From CAG-390 sp045644325 (lineage in GTDB: Bacteria; Bacillota; Clostridia; Oscillospirales; CAG-272), in contig JAZRGT010000099.1 in assembly GCA_045644325.1 (NCBI GenBank), positions 1 through 64,000 of the forward strand: a stretch of DNA of 64,000 nt, written 5' to 3'. A program made the translations under genes and the position numbers. Positions within the stretch are counted from its first letter, which is position 1. The number at the start of each line of letters is the position of its first letter. Below the pieces are notes generated by a model. It made no database searches, was not told the DNA's origin, and saw only the letters and a list, made by a program, of their open reading frames with translations. Shown piece by piece: positions 34,471 to 43,808 of this stretch.

Positions 34471-35369
34471 GTTATCCCCTCGCTTTCAAAGAGCTCGTCG
34501 AGCACATCTGCAATGATCGTGCCGGCACTTTCCGGTGCGTATTTACCAGGAAGCGAAAGTGCCCACACGGCTTCTATACCTCTGTCCCTCGCGGCGGCAA
34601 AATCCACACCTCCCGGAACTGAGGCGAGGTCAACGAAAAGTATTCTTTTATCAGTAGCGTTCAGAACCTCGACGTCAAATATTACCGAAGGGACGGTGTT
34701 GAATATCACGTCACAGCATTCGCGGCTGAGTATTTTGTCAAGTCCTCTGCGCGGTGCGTTTTCTGATATTTTCAAGGTTCGGTATCCGAAGGAAGCGGCT
34801 TCTGCAAGCTGACCGCAGTTTCTCGCCGCAACAGTCACCTCTGCTCCTATTCGCGCCAGCAGGTAGGAAAGCATTTTTCCTATCCTTCCGTACCCTACAA
34901 CGGCGGCGCGGCATCCGCGTACGGTTCTGCTCATTTTCTGCATTGCGATCGATACCGCGCCCTCGGCTGTAGGCTCTGCATTTCGAATACGAAGGCTTTC
35001 CGAATCAAAATAGTCGATCACGCGTTTGTTATGCAATTCCGCAAACATTTTTATCGAATCCTCAAACCGACCGCCGAAAACGGGTACCTCGGTGAAATTC
35101 AAAAGTGTTATGATCTTTAATTTATCGTCCTCATTACCGTACGAGCAATTTATATTAAGTCCATCCGAAGATGCAGGAAGGGGAAGGATCACAGCATCGG
35201 CACCGCGCACAGCATCCCTCCAATCCCTGCATCTGACGCCTCCGCCTATCCCCATTTCCCTACCGAGTCCCCAAACGGCGCACTCGTATCCGCGCGCGGA
35301 AAGTGCCGCGGCGAGGTAGCCCTGACGTGCGTCACCGCCGAGCAAAGCAAGCTTGATATCTCTTTCCAT
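34467..35369 (-). CDS. dpaA: dipicolinate synthase subunit A
   Basis: The 300-residue protein (SpoVFA) has an N-terminal Rossmann half (LALLGGDARQGYLA, residues 8-21) and a second NAD(P)-binding motif (AVVGYGRIGKMLSYLLARIG) typical of dipicolinate synthase A. GAGGATCAACTG precedes the ATG. Together with dpaB it makes dipicolinic acid in the mother cell. The promoter region is compatible with a sporulation sigma factor. Confidence 0.93.
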   Translation of the reverse strand: MERDIKLALLGGDARQGYLAAALSARGYECAVWGLGREMGIGGGVRCRDWRDAVRGADAVILPLPASSDGLNINCSYGNEDDKLKIITLLNFTEVPVFGGRFEDSIKMFAELHNKRVIDYFDSESLRIRNAEPTAEGAVSIAMQKMSRTVRGCRAAVVGYGRIGKMLSYLLARIGAEVTVAARNCGQLAEAASFGYRTLKISENAPRRGLDKILSRECCDVIFNTVPSVIFDVEVLNATDKRILFVDLASVPGGVDFAAARDRGIEAVWALSLPGKYAPESAGTIIADVLDELFESEGIT

Positions 35370-35402
35370 CAGTTGATCCTCATAAATTAAGGTTTTATAC
35401 TA

Positions 35403-35430
35403 CATAATATGACAAATCAAAGAAAGATGT
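35403..35430 (-). promoter_or_regulatory. possible sigma-K type promoter of dpaA-dpaB
   Basis: On the minus strand AC (35429-35430) and CATATTATG (35403-35411) are 17 bases apart, near the Bacillus sigma-K pattern AC-N16/17-CATAnnnTA. The match at the last two positions is imperfect. No sigma-A promoter was found in this gap. Confidence 0.35.
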
Positions 35431-35432
35431 GA

Positions 35433-35462
35433 AGAACCCGAAAGCCTGCGCTTTCGGGTTCT
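35433..35462 (-). terminator. terminator after birA
   Basis: A perfect 13-base stem (AGAACCCGAAAGC with its partner) and a 4-base loop separate the riboswitch-led transporter/birA operon from dpaA. Confidence 0.85.
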
Positions 35463-35467
35463 GTTAA

Positions 35468-36190
35468 TTATAAAATTATAAGACCTGCGGTGGTATTCGT
35501 GAATTCGGGGCGTTTGCCCTCTACCGAGAATATCAGCGAAAAATCAGAGGCAATGCTCACAGCAGTACCGCATCTTCCGTCCGGGAGCATAATACTTCTG
35601 CCGGGGGTGGTGCAGTATTTGCAATAGTCGCTGTAAAGCTTATCGGGCACGACCTCGGGAAGGTGATTGCAGAGGCGATCGGCGATCTCGATCATCAGTC
35701 GTTCCGTATCAACGGGGTCAAGTCCGAGAGTCGTCACTCTGCCGCGAAGCTCGTCGGGCATATCAGCATATCCCGTATTGATTCCAAAGCCGATGCGAAT
35801 CGCTGTCAGCTTGCCTTCCTTTACGGTAACTGCGGTTAAAACTCCACCGTACTTTTTGCCGTCGAGCTGAAGATCGTTAACCCATTTGATTCCGAGTCGC
35901 TGATCAAAATCCGAACAGGCATCAAGCACCGCGTCGGTTATCGTAACCGTGGAGAAAGGTCCGAGCTTAGAGGAAAACGCGGGCTCGCAGACATCTGCGT
36001 ATTCTCCGACGAGAAGAAGAGTTGCGTAGATACCGTTATCCTTCGGTGAATAAAAGGTATGAGTGCCTTGCCCCTTGCCTGCGGTTTGCTCGCGAGCTGT
36101 AAAGAGATACGCACCGTCAGAAAGCTCCTTCATTCGTCTTCCCGCTTCCGCAAAGGTAGAGTCTATGGTATCAAATCTGAATATTTCCAT
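35468..36190 (-). CDS. birA: biotin--[carboxylase] ligase, no DNA-binding domain
   Basis: The 240-residue BPL/LplA-type enzyme attaches biotin to carrier proteins through biotinyl-AMP. Motifs are TIDSTFAEAGR, TAREQTAGKGQGTHTFYSP (the usual GRGRxGRxW replaced by GKGQGTHTF), the IKWVNDLQLDGKKYGGVL catalytic segment, and GFGINT. There is no N-terminal winged helix, so it cannot act as a repressor. It is last in the nucleoside-transporter operon (three bases after the permease). Its target may lie elsewhere, because the carrier fragment at 54200-54328 lacks a biotin site. Confidence 0.88.
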   Translation of the reverse strand: MEIFRFDTIDSTFAEAGRRMKELSDGAYLFTAREQTAGKGQGTHTFYSPKDNGIYATLLLVGEYADVCEPAFSSKLGPFSTVTITDAVLDACSDFDQRLGIKWVNDLQLDGKKYGGVLTAVTVKEGKLTAIRIGFGINTGYADMPDELRGRVTTLGLDPVDTERLMIEIADRLCNHLPEVVPDKLYSDYCKYCTTPGRSIMLPDGRCGTAVSIASDFSLIFSVEGKRPEFTNTTAGLIIL

Positions 36191-36193
36191 ATA

Positions 36194-37183
36194 TTATCTT
36201 TCCTCTCGGAAATAGGACTGACCGAGTGCTGCGGGAGGCTGATGCTCGCGCTTCTTACGGGAACTTGTGAATACGAGAACGATGATGGTTACAAGGTACG
36301 GGAGCATCTTGATAAGCTCCTTGGTGCTTCCAGAGAGACCGGAAATAAATACGCTCGCGATATAAAGTCCGCCGAAAATATAGGACGAGAGAATTGCGCT
36401 TTTGGGTTTCCAGAGAGCGAAAATAACGATTGCGATAGCAAGCCATCCGCGGTCGCCGAAGCCATTGTTTGTCCACGCGCCCGTGGTATAATCCATAACG
36501 AAGTAAAGTCCGCCAAGTCCCGCGATAGCGCCGCCGACACAGGTTGCAACATACTTATAGAGTGCTACGTTGATTCCCGCGGCATCCGCAGTTGCGGGGT
36601 TTTCACCGATAGCGCGGAGATGAAGTCCGTGACGTGTATTGTCCAGGAAACGCTGTGCAAGAATCGCAATAATAATAGCAAGATAAACGAGGAATCCAAA
36701 TGAGAAGAAGGTCTCCCCAACGATGCCGAGCTCCGAAAGATACGGAATCTTGGTCTTGTATGCGTTGCCGGTGATGTAGAGGGAGATCGAGCCGGTCTCG
36801 CCGAAGAACTTAAGGAGAGAGCCGCCGTAGAAGTTACCGAGACCTACACCGAGAGTGGTCAGCGCAAGACCGACGACATTCTGATTTGCCTTAAGAGTAA
36901 TGGTAAGGAAACTGTAAATAAATGCGATGAAGACAGAACCGAGGATCGACGCCAAGAGAGAAATGACGACACAGAGGATCGGTATGGGCTCTGAGCAGAA
37001 ATGCTCGTAGAGATATCCACCGATGATGCCCGAGATACCGCCAATATACATAATACCGGGGATACCGAGGTTGAGATTACCGCTCTTTTCGGTAATTATC
37101 TCACCCGTTGCACCGAAAAGAAGAGGGGTGCCCTGAACTATAGCCGCGGCGATAAACGCCATGATCTTTGCAAAAATGTCCAT
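36194..37183 (-). CDS. nucleoside/BMP-type ABC transporter permease 2
   Basis: The 329-residue inner-membrane permease belongs to the branched-chain/simple-sugar class (BPD_transp_2), close to NupQ/YufQ. It has about nine hydrophobic helices. The family's TPLLFGATGEIITEKSGNLNLGIPG near the N-terminus (split in two motifs) and ALTTLGVGLGNFYGG mid-protein match guanosine and purine-nucleoside importers. It overlaps permease 1 by one base. Confidence 0.9.
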   Translation of the reverse strand: MDIFAKIMAFIAAAIVQGTPLLFGATGEIITEKSGNLNLGIPGIMYIGGISGIIGGYLYEHFCSEPIPILCVVISLLASILGSVFIAFIYSFLTITLKANQNVVGLALTTLGVGLGNFYGGSLLKFFGETGSISLYITGNAYKTKIPYLSELGIVGETFFSFGFLVYLAIIIAILAQRFLDNTRHGLHLRAIGENPATADAAGINVALYKYVATCVGGAIAGLGGLYFVMDYTTGAWTNNGFGDRGWLAIAIVIFALWKPKSAILSSYIFGGLYIASVFISGLSGSTKELIKMLPYLVTIIVLVFTSSRKKREHQPPAALGQSYFREER

Positions 37184-38295
37184 TATTCAGCCTTCTCCTT
37201 TCTATTTTTTTTACGGAAGTGAATCTGATAATTTACGAAGAAATCGCTGGAAACGATAAAGAGGATGATAATTCCGGTGAGAACCTCGCCGACGCTCGAG
37301 TTAAGTCCGAGGTTCGACGCGATCTCGTTAGCACCCTTCTGCAGGAAGCATACGAGGATCGAGGAGAATATCATAGTAATGGGGTTGAACTTTGACATCC
37401 AGGAAACCATGATAGCGGTAAAGCCGTTACCTCCTACCGCACTCGAGTTGATAGAGTGGTCAGTTCCTGCCGCGAGGATCCATCCCATAACGCCGCAGAG
37501 CGCACCCGAGATGAGAACGGTACGGATGATTACCTTTTTAACGTTGATACCGATATATCGCGCGGTATTTTCGCTTTCACCAACAACTGCTATCTCATAG
37601 CCCTGCTTGCTCTTTTTGAGATAGATATATATAGCAGCTGTAAGGAAAGCGACGATGAGGATGTTCAGAAGATATTTCTGACCAAGGATTGTGGGGAACC
37701 AACCGTTCTGAGTGTTTGAATTGACAAGTCCGAGAACCATTGATCCGCTGGGAACCCAATACATGATGAGAAGCGAAACAAGCTGTGCAGCAACATAGTT
37801 CATCATAAGAGTAAAGAGGGTTTCATTGGTATTCCAGATAGCCTTGAAGAATCCGGGAATGCCCGCCCACACTGCGCCCGCAACGATACTTGCGAAAAGC
37901 GAAATAATGATAAGAAGCCAGGAAGGAAGCGAATCACCGATATAGATCATACAAGCGATGCTCGCAAGCATGCCGATAAGCACCTGACCCTCAGCACCCG
38001 TGTTCCAGAAGCGCATCTTGAAAGCGGGAGTAACTGCAAGTGAAATTCCGAGGAGGATGGCTGACGCCTGAAGGAGATTCCAGATCTTTCTGGGTGAGCC
38101 AAAGCTTCCCATAAACATTGCGCTGAAAACCTTGAGAGGATTTTCGTTTGTGAGCAATATAGTCAGTATTGCACAAAATACTATGCCTACAAGAATAACG
38201 ATAGACTTGATCAGCATCTGCTTTGATTTGGGCATCTCGCCTCTTTTCGTGATATACACGAGAGGCTCTTTGTGAGTCTTGTAATTATTCTTCAT
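37183..38295 (-). CDS. nucleoside/BMP-type ABC transporter permease 1
   Basis: The 370-residue permease is close to NupP/YufP and is larger than its partner because of a cytoplasmic N-terminal extension. About ten hydrophobic segments and the PAFKMRFWNTGAEGQVLIG motif mark the family. It overlaps the ABC ATPase gene by 11 bases. I place the start at ATG 38295, with a GTG one codon upstream as the alternative. It works with permease 2 as a heterodimeric channel. Confidence 0.9.
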   Translation of the reverse strand: MKNNYKTHKEPLVYITKRGEMPKSKQMLIKSIVILVGIVFCAILTILLTNENPLKVFSAMFMGSFGSPRKIWNLLQASAILLGISLAVTPAFKMRFWNTGAEGQVLIGMLASIACMIYIGDSLPSWLLIIISLFASIVAGAVWAGIPGFFKAIWNTNETLFTLMMNYVAAQLVSLLIMYWVPSGSMVLGLVNSNTQNGWFPTILGQKYLLNILIVAFLTAAIYIYLKKSKQGYEIAVVGESENTARYIGINVKKVIIRTVLISGALCGVMGWILAAGTDHSINSSAVGGNGFTAIMVSWMSKFNPITMIFSSILVCFLQKGANEIASNLGLNSSVGEVLTGIIILFIVSSDFFVNYQIHFRKKNRKEKAE

Positions 38296-39829
38296 CACGC
38301 TTCTCCTCCCATCTGTCAGTTTTAGTCATAAGATAACCAACCTCATTCTTGGTGGCGGTTCTGCCATCGAGAACACCCGTGATTCTACCGCCTCCAATGA
38401 CCATAATGCGGTCGCAAAGGTCAAGAAGCACGTCAAGGTCCTCGCCTACGAAAATAACTGCTACGCCCTTTTTCTTCTGATCGTTGAGCAGATCGTAAAT
38501 GAGGTACGAGGAATTTATATCGAGACCTCGAACGGGGTACGCCGCCATAAGAAGTGTGGGCGACGAGGAAATTTCACGACCAAGCAAGATCTTCTGAACG
38601 TTACCGCCCGAAAGACGGCGAACGGGAGTCTCAGCGTCGGGTGTTGCGACCTCAAGCTCCTTGATGATCTTTTGAGCAAGCTCCTCGGGGCCGTGCTTGT
38701 CAACGAATACCGATTTGCCTCGGCGGTAGCTTCGGAGCATCATATTGTCAATAACGCTCATATTACCGACGAGTCCCATTCCGAGTCTGTCCTCGGGGAC
38801 GAAGGAAAGACGAACGCCGAGCTCACGGATCTCAAGCGGGGTTTTATCGCGGAGCTCCTCCGCCTGTCCGTTTTTAGGGTTATTATAGACGATTGAGCCG
38901 CTGTCGAGCTTCTGAAGTCCTGCGATAGCCTCGAGGAGCTCGCGCTGACCGCTTCCTGCGATACCCGCGATACCGAGTATTTCGCCCGAACGCGCCGTGA
39001 AGCTGACGTTGTCAAGAAGCTTGATGCCGTCTCGGTTTCTGCAATCAATATTTTTAACAACCAATCTATCCTGCGGGTCAACGGGGTCGGGACGGTCGAT
39101 ATTGAGCTCGACCTTCTTACCGACCATCATTTCGGTCAGGATATTTTCGTCCGCATCGCAAGTATCGATAGTTCCTACGTATTCACCGTGACGGAGAACG
39201 GCAACTCTGTCGGAAAGATCGAGAACCTCGTGCAGCTTGTGGGTGATAATGATTATCGCCTTGCCATCGTCACGCATTCTGCGAAGGACGTTGAAAAGCT
39301 TGCGGGTCTCCTGAGGTGTGAGAACGGCAGTCGGCTCATCAAGAATGAGGATATCTGCGCCTCTGTAGAGCACCTTGATGATCTCGACAGTCTGCTTTTC
39401 AGATACAGACATTTCGTATATTTTTTTAGAGGGAACAATATCAAATCCGTACTTTGCGCTTATGGTAGCGACCTTCAATGAAGCAGATCTGATATCGAAT
39501 TTACCTCGCTTTCCTAGTCCAAGAACGATATTTTCAGCAGCGGTAAAAAGATCTACCAGCTTGAAATGCTGATGGATCATACCGATCTTATAATTAAATG
39601 CGTCGTGAGGTGAATTTATGGATACCTCTTTGCCGCCTATAAGAATCTGACCTTCATCGGGATGGTAAATACCCGAGATCATATTCATAAGCGTAGTTTT
39701 ACCGCTTCCGTTTTCACCGAGAAGCGAAAGTATCTCACCGTTGCGGACCGTGAGATTGACGTTGCTGTTGGCAACAACGCTTCCGAATCGCTTTGTAATT
39801 CCGCGGAGTTCTATTGCTACGTTGTTCAT
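38285..39829 (-). CDS. nucleoside ABC transporter ATPase, two ABC domains
   Basis: The 514-residue protein (NupO/YufO-like, RbsA-type) has two fused nucleotide-binding domains. Domain 1 holds Walker A GENGSGKT (about 38-45), the VSEKQ linker and Walker B ILILDEPTAVL. Domain 2 has a weaker Walker A, GIAGSGQRE, and RLSGGNVQKILLGRE, as usual in this class. It powers nucleoside uptake by the two permeases. A terminator-like hairpin separates it from the lipoprotein gene. Confidence 0.94.
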   Translation of the reverse strand: MNNVAIELRGITKRFGSVVANSNVNLTVRNGEILSLLGENGSGKTTLMNMISGIYHPDEGQILIGGKEVSINSPHDAFNYKIGMIHQHFKLVDLFTAAENIVLGLGKRGKFDIRSASLKVATISAKYGFDIVPSKKIYEMSVSEKQTVEIIKVLYRGADILILDEPTAVLTPQETRKLFNVLRRMRDDGKAIIIITHKLHEVLDLSDRVAVLRHGEYVGTIDTCDADENILTEMMVGKKVELNIDRPDPVDPQDRLVVKNIDCRNRDGIKLLDNVSFTARSGEILGIAGIAGSGQRELLEAIAGLQKLDSGSIVYNNPKNGQAEELRDKTPLEIRELGVRLSFVPEDRLGMGLVGNMSVIDNMMLRSYRRGKSVFVDKHGPEELAQKIIKELEVATPDAETPVRRLSGGNVQKILLGREISSSPTLLMAAYPVRGLDINSSYLIYDLLNDQKKKGVAVIFVGEDLDVLLDLCDRIMVIGGGRITGVLDGRTATKNEVGYLMTKTDRWEEKRDEE

Positions 39830-39923
39830 TGAGCCTTCCCTTTCATTAGCAAGTTTACAAAACTTTTATCCCAAAGCAGAACATATTATGCTCTCGGATA
39901 AAAATTCCGTATAGATAAAAACG

Positions 39924-39962
39924 CCCATAGGGATGTCGAGAAATTCGACATCCCCTATAGGC
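39924..39962 (-). terminator. intra-operon terminator after the bmp lipoprotein gene
   Basis: A 16-17 base stem (near-perfect; CCTATAGGGGATGTCGA against its partner) with a short AATTTC-type loop is followed on the minus strand by GTTTTTATC. It probably raises lipoprotein levels relative to the ATPase and permeases. Confidence 0.8.
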
Positions 39963-39974
39963 TTTAAGGTAAAA

Positions 39975-41177
39975 TTACTGTGCAGCAATAATACCGTCGA
40001 TAATAAGATCGAAGTAAGGAGCGGAACGCTTGCCCTCAGCGGACTCGTTGAAGTAACCGTTGAGAACAACCTCAGTCTCACCTACAAAATCGCCGAGATC
40101 GTCAACGTCAGCAAGATAGGACTCGAGCTTCGCGCCGTTTACGGTGAAGGTGTTAGTATCGAATACGTGGAGAGTTCCTGCCTTGAAAGCTTCGATAGCT
40201 GCATTCATAGCCTGCTCGGTGCCGGGAGCTGCGAGAGCGGTGTTGAGCTCGGTAAGAACTACGGAGCCTTCCTTGAAACCGCCGCACCAGTCGTAGGGAA
40301 TCTCATTGCCCTTGCCGTCGCGGGTCTTCTCAATGATGAGCTTCATATAAGGAGTCCAGTCGATCTTGGAAGAGATGAGCCAAGTGTTGGGAGCGATGTC
40401 CTTGGTACTGATGTTGTAAGCAACGTTGGGAACGCCTGCTGCGTCACAAGCCTTGGGAGCACCCTCGGAGTCAGCGTGCTGGGAGATAAGTACGCAACCG
40501 TCGCCGATAAGCTTTTCAGCTGCAGTCTTCTCAAGTGCGATATCGAACCAGGAGTTAGTGTATTCAACCTTCATGGTAGCAGAGGGGCATACAGAGCGTG
40601 CGCCGAGGAAGAAGGAAGTGTATCCGGACTTAACCTCTGCGTAGGGCCAAGCTGCAACGTAACCGATAACAGCCTGCTCTGCGGTGATCTCGCCCTTAGC
40701 GATCATATCGTTGAGCTTCATACCTGCAACGATACCTGCGATGTAACGGCCTTCGTAGATGGAAGCAAAAGCGTTGTGGTAGTTAGCGAGCTTTTCGGTG
40801 TGAGCCTTGGTACCGGTAGCGTGGCAGAACTGAACATCGGGGAATTCCTTAGCTGCCTGGATCATGAATGCCTCGTGACCGAAGGAGTCAGCAAAAACGA
40901 GATCACAACCTGCTTCAACGAGCTCGCAAGCCGCGTCGTAGCACTCTGCGCCTTCAGGTACGTTAACCTTAAGGATCATCTGATCCTCGGTAAGACCGAG
41001 AGCCGAGCAAGCCGCCTTAGCTGCGTCGATGAAGTTCTTGTCATAGGTGGAGTTCTCATCGTGCAGGAAGATGAAGCCTACCTTGAAGGCATCATCAGTC
41101 TTTTCGCAAGATGCGAACGCGATGGTGACGGAAAGGAGCATAAGAACTGCGAGAATGAGTGACAGTGCTTTTTTCAT
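39975..41177 (-). CDS. BMP-family nucleoside-binding lipoprotein
   Basis: The 400-residue substrate-binding lipoprotein has a signal of about 23 residues ending in a lipobox (IAFASCEK) whose Cys24 is lipidated. The Bmp/PnrA family motifs KVGFIFLHDENSTYDKNF, VFADSFGHEAFM, YIAGIVAGMKLND and GYVAAWPYAEV are present. The start is ATG 41177, preceded by GGAGGAAACC; an in-frame ATG at 41189 would lack a ribosome site. The guanine riboswitch upstream supports purine-nucleoside binding. Confidence 0.93.
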   Translation of the reverse strand: MKKALSLILAVLMLLSVTIAFASCEKTDDAFKVGFIFLHDENSTYDKNFIDAAKAACSALGLTEDQMILKVNVPEGAECYDAACELVEAGCDLVFADSFGHEAFMIQAAKEFPDVQFCHATGTKAHTEKLANYHNAFASIYEGRYIAGIVAGMKLNDMIAKGEITAEQAVIGYVAAWPYAEVKSGYTSFFLGARSVCPSATMKVEYTNSWFDIALEKTAAEKLIGDGCVLISQHADSEGAPKACDAAGVPNVAYNISTKDIAPNTWLISSKIDWTPYMKLIIEKTRDGKGNEIPYDWCGGFKEGSVVLTELNTALAAPGTEQAMNAAIEAFKAGTLHVFDTNTFTVNGAKLESYLADVDDLGDFVGETEVVLNGYFNESAEGKRSAPYFDLIIDGIIAAQ

Positions 41178-41241
41178 GGTTTCCTCCATAAAATAATAAT
41201 GAAAAATTTATTTGCAGCACTTAGTGCCGAAAATACAAAAT

Positions 41242-41271
41242 CGGGAAAAGAAGCCTCCGACTCTTTTCCCG
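41242..41271 (-). terminator. expression-platform terminator of the guanine riboswitch
   Basis: A perfect 10-base stem (CGGGAAAAGA/TCTTTTCCCG) is followed on the minus strand by ATTTTGTATTTT. It lies after the aptamer and before the lipoprotein start, as expected for an OFF switch. Confidence 0.85.
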
Positions 41272-41287
41272 TTAAAAACTTTTATGG

Positions 41288-41355
41288 GCTTATAGTCGGA
41301 TGATTTACGGCTATCCGGTAGAGACTTTCTGACCTTATTACAGATTTATATAAGC
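41288..41355 (-). promoter_or_regulatory. guanine-class purine riboswitch aptamer
   Basis: The minus strand reads GCTTATA (P1) ... CTG-loop-CAG (P2), then AAAGTCTCTACC (J2/3), GGAT-AGCCGTAAATC-ATCC (P3 with its loop) and GACTATAAGC (J3/1 and P1). This matches the purine riboswitch pattern. The specificity base in GACTATA is C, which marks guanine/hypoxanthine, not adenine. It controls the nucleoside importer-birA operon. Ligand binding should favour the downstream terminator. Confidence 0.93.
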
Positions 41356-41373
41356 TAAAACAAATACGAATAT

Positions 41374-41402
41374 ATTATACCAATTTTTATGTCAAAAGTC
41401 AA
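41374..41402 (-). promoter_or_regulatory. promoter of the nucleoside importer-birA operon
   Basis: TTGACT (41397-41402) and TATAAT (41374-41379) on the minus strand are exactly 17 bases apart, just upstream of the riboswitch. Confidence 0.8.
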
Positions 41403-41463
41403 CAGTTTTTCACAAAATATTCCGCATTTAGTCAAAATCGCAACACACGGTTAAAAAATGCTT

Positions 41464-43785
41464 CTATTTTTCTCCGCCGAAATCCAACTCCGCTATCTTT
41501 GCATTTACCGTCACACGGTCTAGCGGAACGGTCGCTTCGGGAGAAACGATAAAGCCGTACTCTTCACCGAATATATATACCCGTGGCGTGCTGCCGAGAG
41601 GTAAGTCAAATACTTCTTTATTGACAGGTCCGTGAGCGCCTACAAGCACGGCATCACTTTGCGATGCGAGCTCTTCAAGCTTATTTTCAAAGCATAAGCC
41701 ATCCTCCCACGACGATGCTGAAAGATAAGTAACCCGCTTTTTACCGTCGGAGATTGACAGATACGTTACCGGATGTGTTGAACGCTCGATTCGGGTGATA
41801 CGCGGATATGTAAGAGTTATGCCATTGGCAATTTCGACCTCTCCTTCGGGAGGAATGACACGTACAGCCACGCCGGATTTTTGAAGTATATCTGCTATCT
41901 GCACCATTATCCACGCTTCGTCCTCGGTTGTCGGATACGGAAGAAGGACAAGCCCTACCTTCTCCTCCGCGGTAAAACGTGAGATCGCCGAAACATGGCG
42001 ATTGTGATAATGCGTAAGGATCACGGTATCAAACTCAGTTGCCCCGTTTTCCTGTGCCAGATTTGCGATCGTACGCAATCTTGTGTACGATCCGTCCGAA
42101 ACATCGATCAGCACGTTTTCTTCCCGTAGCTGTAGGAAAATATTTTCATCGCTGCCGGTACTGATGCAAGTTAATTGCGCGTTTTGAGGCAACGCCGCAG
42201 CGGCGATCAAAGAAATTACTATCAATACTATAGGATAAAACGCCGGAATGACAAGCAAAATCTCTTTTCGTTTGATTTTAATTAGCAAGGCGGCAACAAG
42301 GATCACCGTGAAGATCATTACCGTCGATACCACACCGCGCGACGTCAGAGAAACAGATGCGCCGGGGATATCCGAAATTCTTTCGGCGACTTCAAGTATT
42401 ATTTCCGAGCACACCCTGACAGCATATACAAGTCCCTCTCCGATATACGGCACTTTTCCGAATATCAAGCAAAGAAGTGACGAGACAAGCATCGGCGCGC
42501 CGAGGGGCGCGAGTATCAGATTCGAAATCAATGCATATCGGGACGTTTCATCAAACATATATACCGACGGAAGTAGTGTCGCAGAAACGGCGCAAAGAGT
42601 CGTCATAATTACCGCAAGCAAGCTCCACAAAATCTTGCCGATCCTTTTATTCTTCTTCTCTTCCTTTTCATCTTCATTTCTGAATTTTCGAGGGAGTAAA
42701 GTAAAGGTGGGCAAAAATGCGGCTATACCGAGCGTGGCGCAGAACGATAGGATAAAGCTTTTATCAAAAACAGAGGTTGGACTTATCAAAACAATCATCG
42801 CCGCCGCTAAGCCAAGCGAATTCAGCGTATCCGAATTATCTCCCATCGAATACGCGAGGAAAACCACAGTCAGCATAGTGACCGATCTGACAGCGCTTAC
42901 GGAAAAACCGAGTACGAGCAGGTATCCGAGCGAAAATAGGATAAGTAATGCGTTTCTCAAGCCTCGTTTGATGCGTAGATTGATCAGAAACAGCGAAATG
43001 AGTCCCGTTATTATAGACACGTGAAGTCCGCTTACGGCGAGGTAGTGAGAGATTCCCGCTCGGCTGAAATCGCGGTACATTTCGGATGTTAGGGATTCTC
43101 TGTCGCCGAGAAGCATTGCGGCAGAAAGTCTTCCCGCATCACCTCGAACCGTATTTATCAGTTTTGCACAAAGATAAGAATTAACTTTATCAAGTCTGTC
43201 GGACAAAGTATAATTGCCTTCGGAAAGAATATGGCAATCCGTCTCGCTGTAGGAGGTTATGTAGAGGAAAATCTCATCCGCCATAAAGGATGCAGCCTCG
43301 TTTTCGGCAAGGCGTAGGGTATATTCAACGTCTGCGGAACGAAGAACGAATTCGTAGCCAACCTGAAGATCCGAGTTATATTCGCAATTAAGTATAGCTT
43401 TTCCGTCATAGCTGATGCCATCGACCGATCTTATACGAACAACGTATACCGTATAATAATCGCCGGAGCCATATCTTTCCGCAACGGTAGCGTGTACGTA
43501 CGCTTTCTCTGCGCAAAGAGCTTCCGCTTCCGGCGCTGTTCTGTAAAAGACCTTTACTCCTTGCATCCACGCAGTCAGAAAAACAGCAAAAACCACTATG
43601 ATCGAAAAAGCTCTGTACGGCTTTACAATTCCAAAAGCAAGAAGCACGATACACAGTGCAACAATCAGAAACGACACGGCGATTATAAGAACGTTTACAG
43701 ACAAAGTCCAATAAAAAGCGGCGAGGATGGCTACGACCGCCAGAATCCCCGCCGCAATTCCCGGTCTTCCACCGAAAATATTCAT
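41464..43785 (-). CDS. comEC: ComEC/Rec2 DNA-uptake channel protein
   Basis: The 773-residue competence protein takes single-stranded DNA across the membrane. It has an N-terminal OB-like region with two membrane helices, the ComEC/Rec2 membrane core (SHYLAVSGLHVSIITGLISL, and FSVSAVRSVTMLTVVFLAYS), and a C-terminal metallo-beta-lactamase-like domain (about 530-760: CISTGSDEN, LIDVSDGSYT, LTHYHNRHVSA). The usual HxHxDH metal motif is weak: HYHNRHV keeps three His, but the first motif (D-x-GQGD) is changed to STGSDEN. It follows yitT by 23 bases. Confidence 0.92.
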   Translation of the reverse strand: MNIFGGRPGIAAGILAVVAILAAFYWTLSVNVLIIAVSFLIVALCIVLLAFGIVKPYRAFSIIVVFAVFLTAWMQGVKVFYRTAPEAEALCAEKAYVHATVAERYGSGDYYTVYVVRIRSVDGISYDGKAILNCEYNSDLQVGYEFVLRSADVEYTLRLAENEAASFMADEIFLYITSYSETDCHILSEGNYTLSDRLDKVNSYLCAKLINTVRGDAGRLSAAMLLGDRESLTSEMYRDFSRAGISHYLAVSGLHVSIITGLISLFLINLRIKRGLRNALLILFSLGYLLVLGFSVSAVRSVTMLTVVFLAYSMGDNSDTLNSLGLAAAMIVLISPTSVFDKSFILSFCATLGIAAFLPTFTLLPRKFRNEDEKEEKKNKRIGKILWSLLAVIMTTLCAVSATLLPSVYMFDETSRYALISNLILAPLGAPMLVSSLLCLIFGKVPYIGEGLVYAVRVCSEIILEVAERISDIPGASVSLTSRGVVSTVMIFTVILVAALLIKIKRKEILLVIPAFYPIVLIVISLIAAAALPQNAQLTCISTGSDENIFLQLREENVLIDVSDGSYTRLRTIANLAQENGATEFDTVILTHYHNRHVSAISRFTAEEKVGLVLLPYPTTEDEAWIMVQIADILQKSGVAVRVIPPEGEVEIANGITLTYPRITRIERSTHPVTYLSISDGKKRVTYLSASSWEDGLCFENKLEELASQSDAVLVGAHGPVNKEVFDLPLGSTPRVYIFGEEYGFIVSPEATVPLDRVTVNAKIAELDFGGEK

Positions 43786-43808
43786 ATAAGAATTACCTTA
43801 AAATTAAT

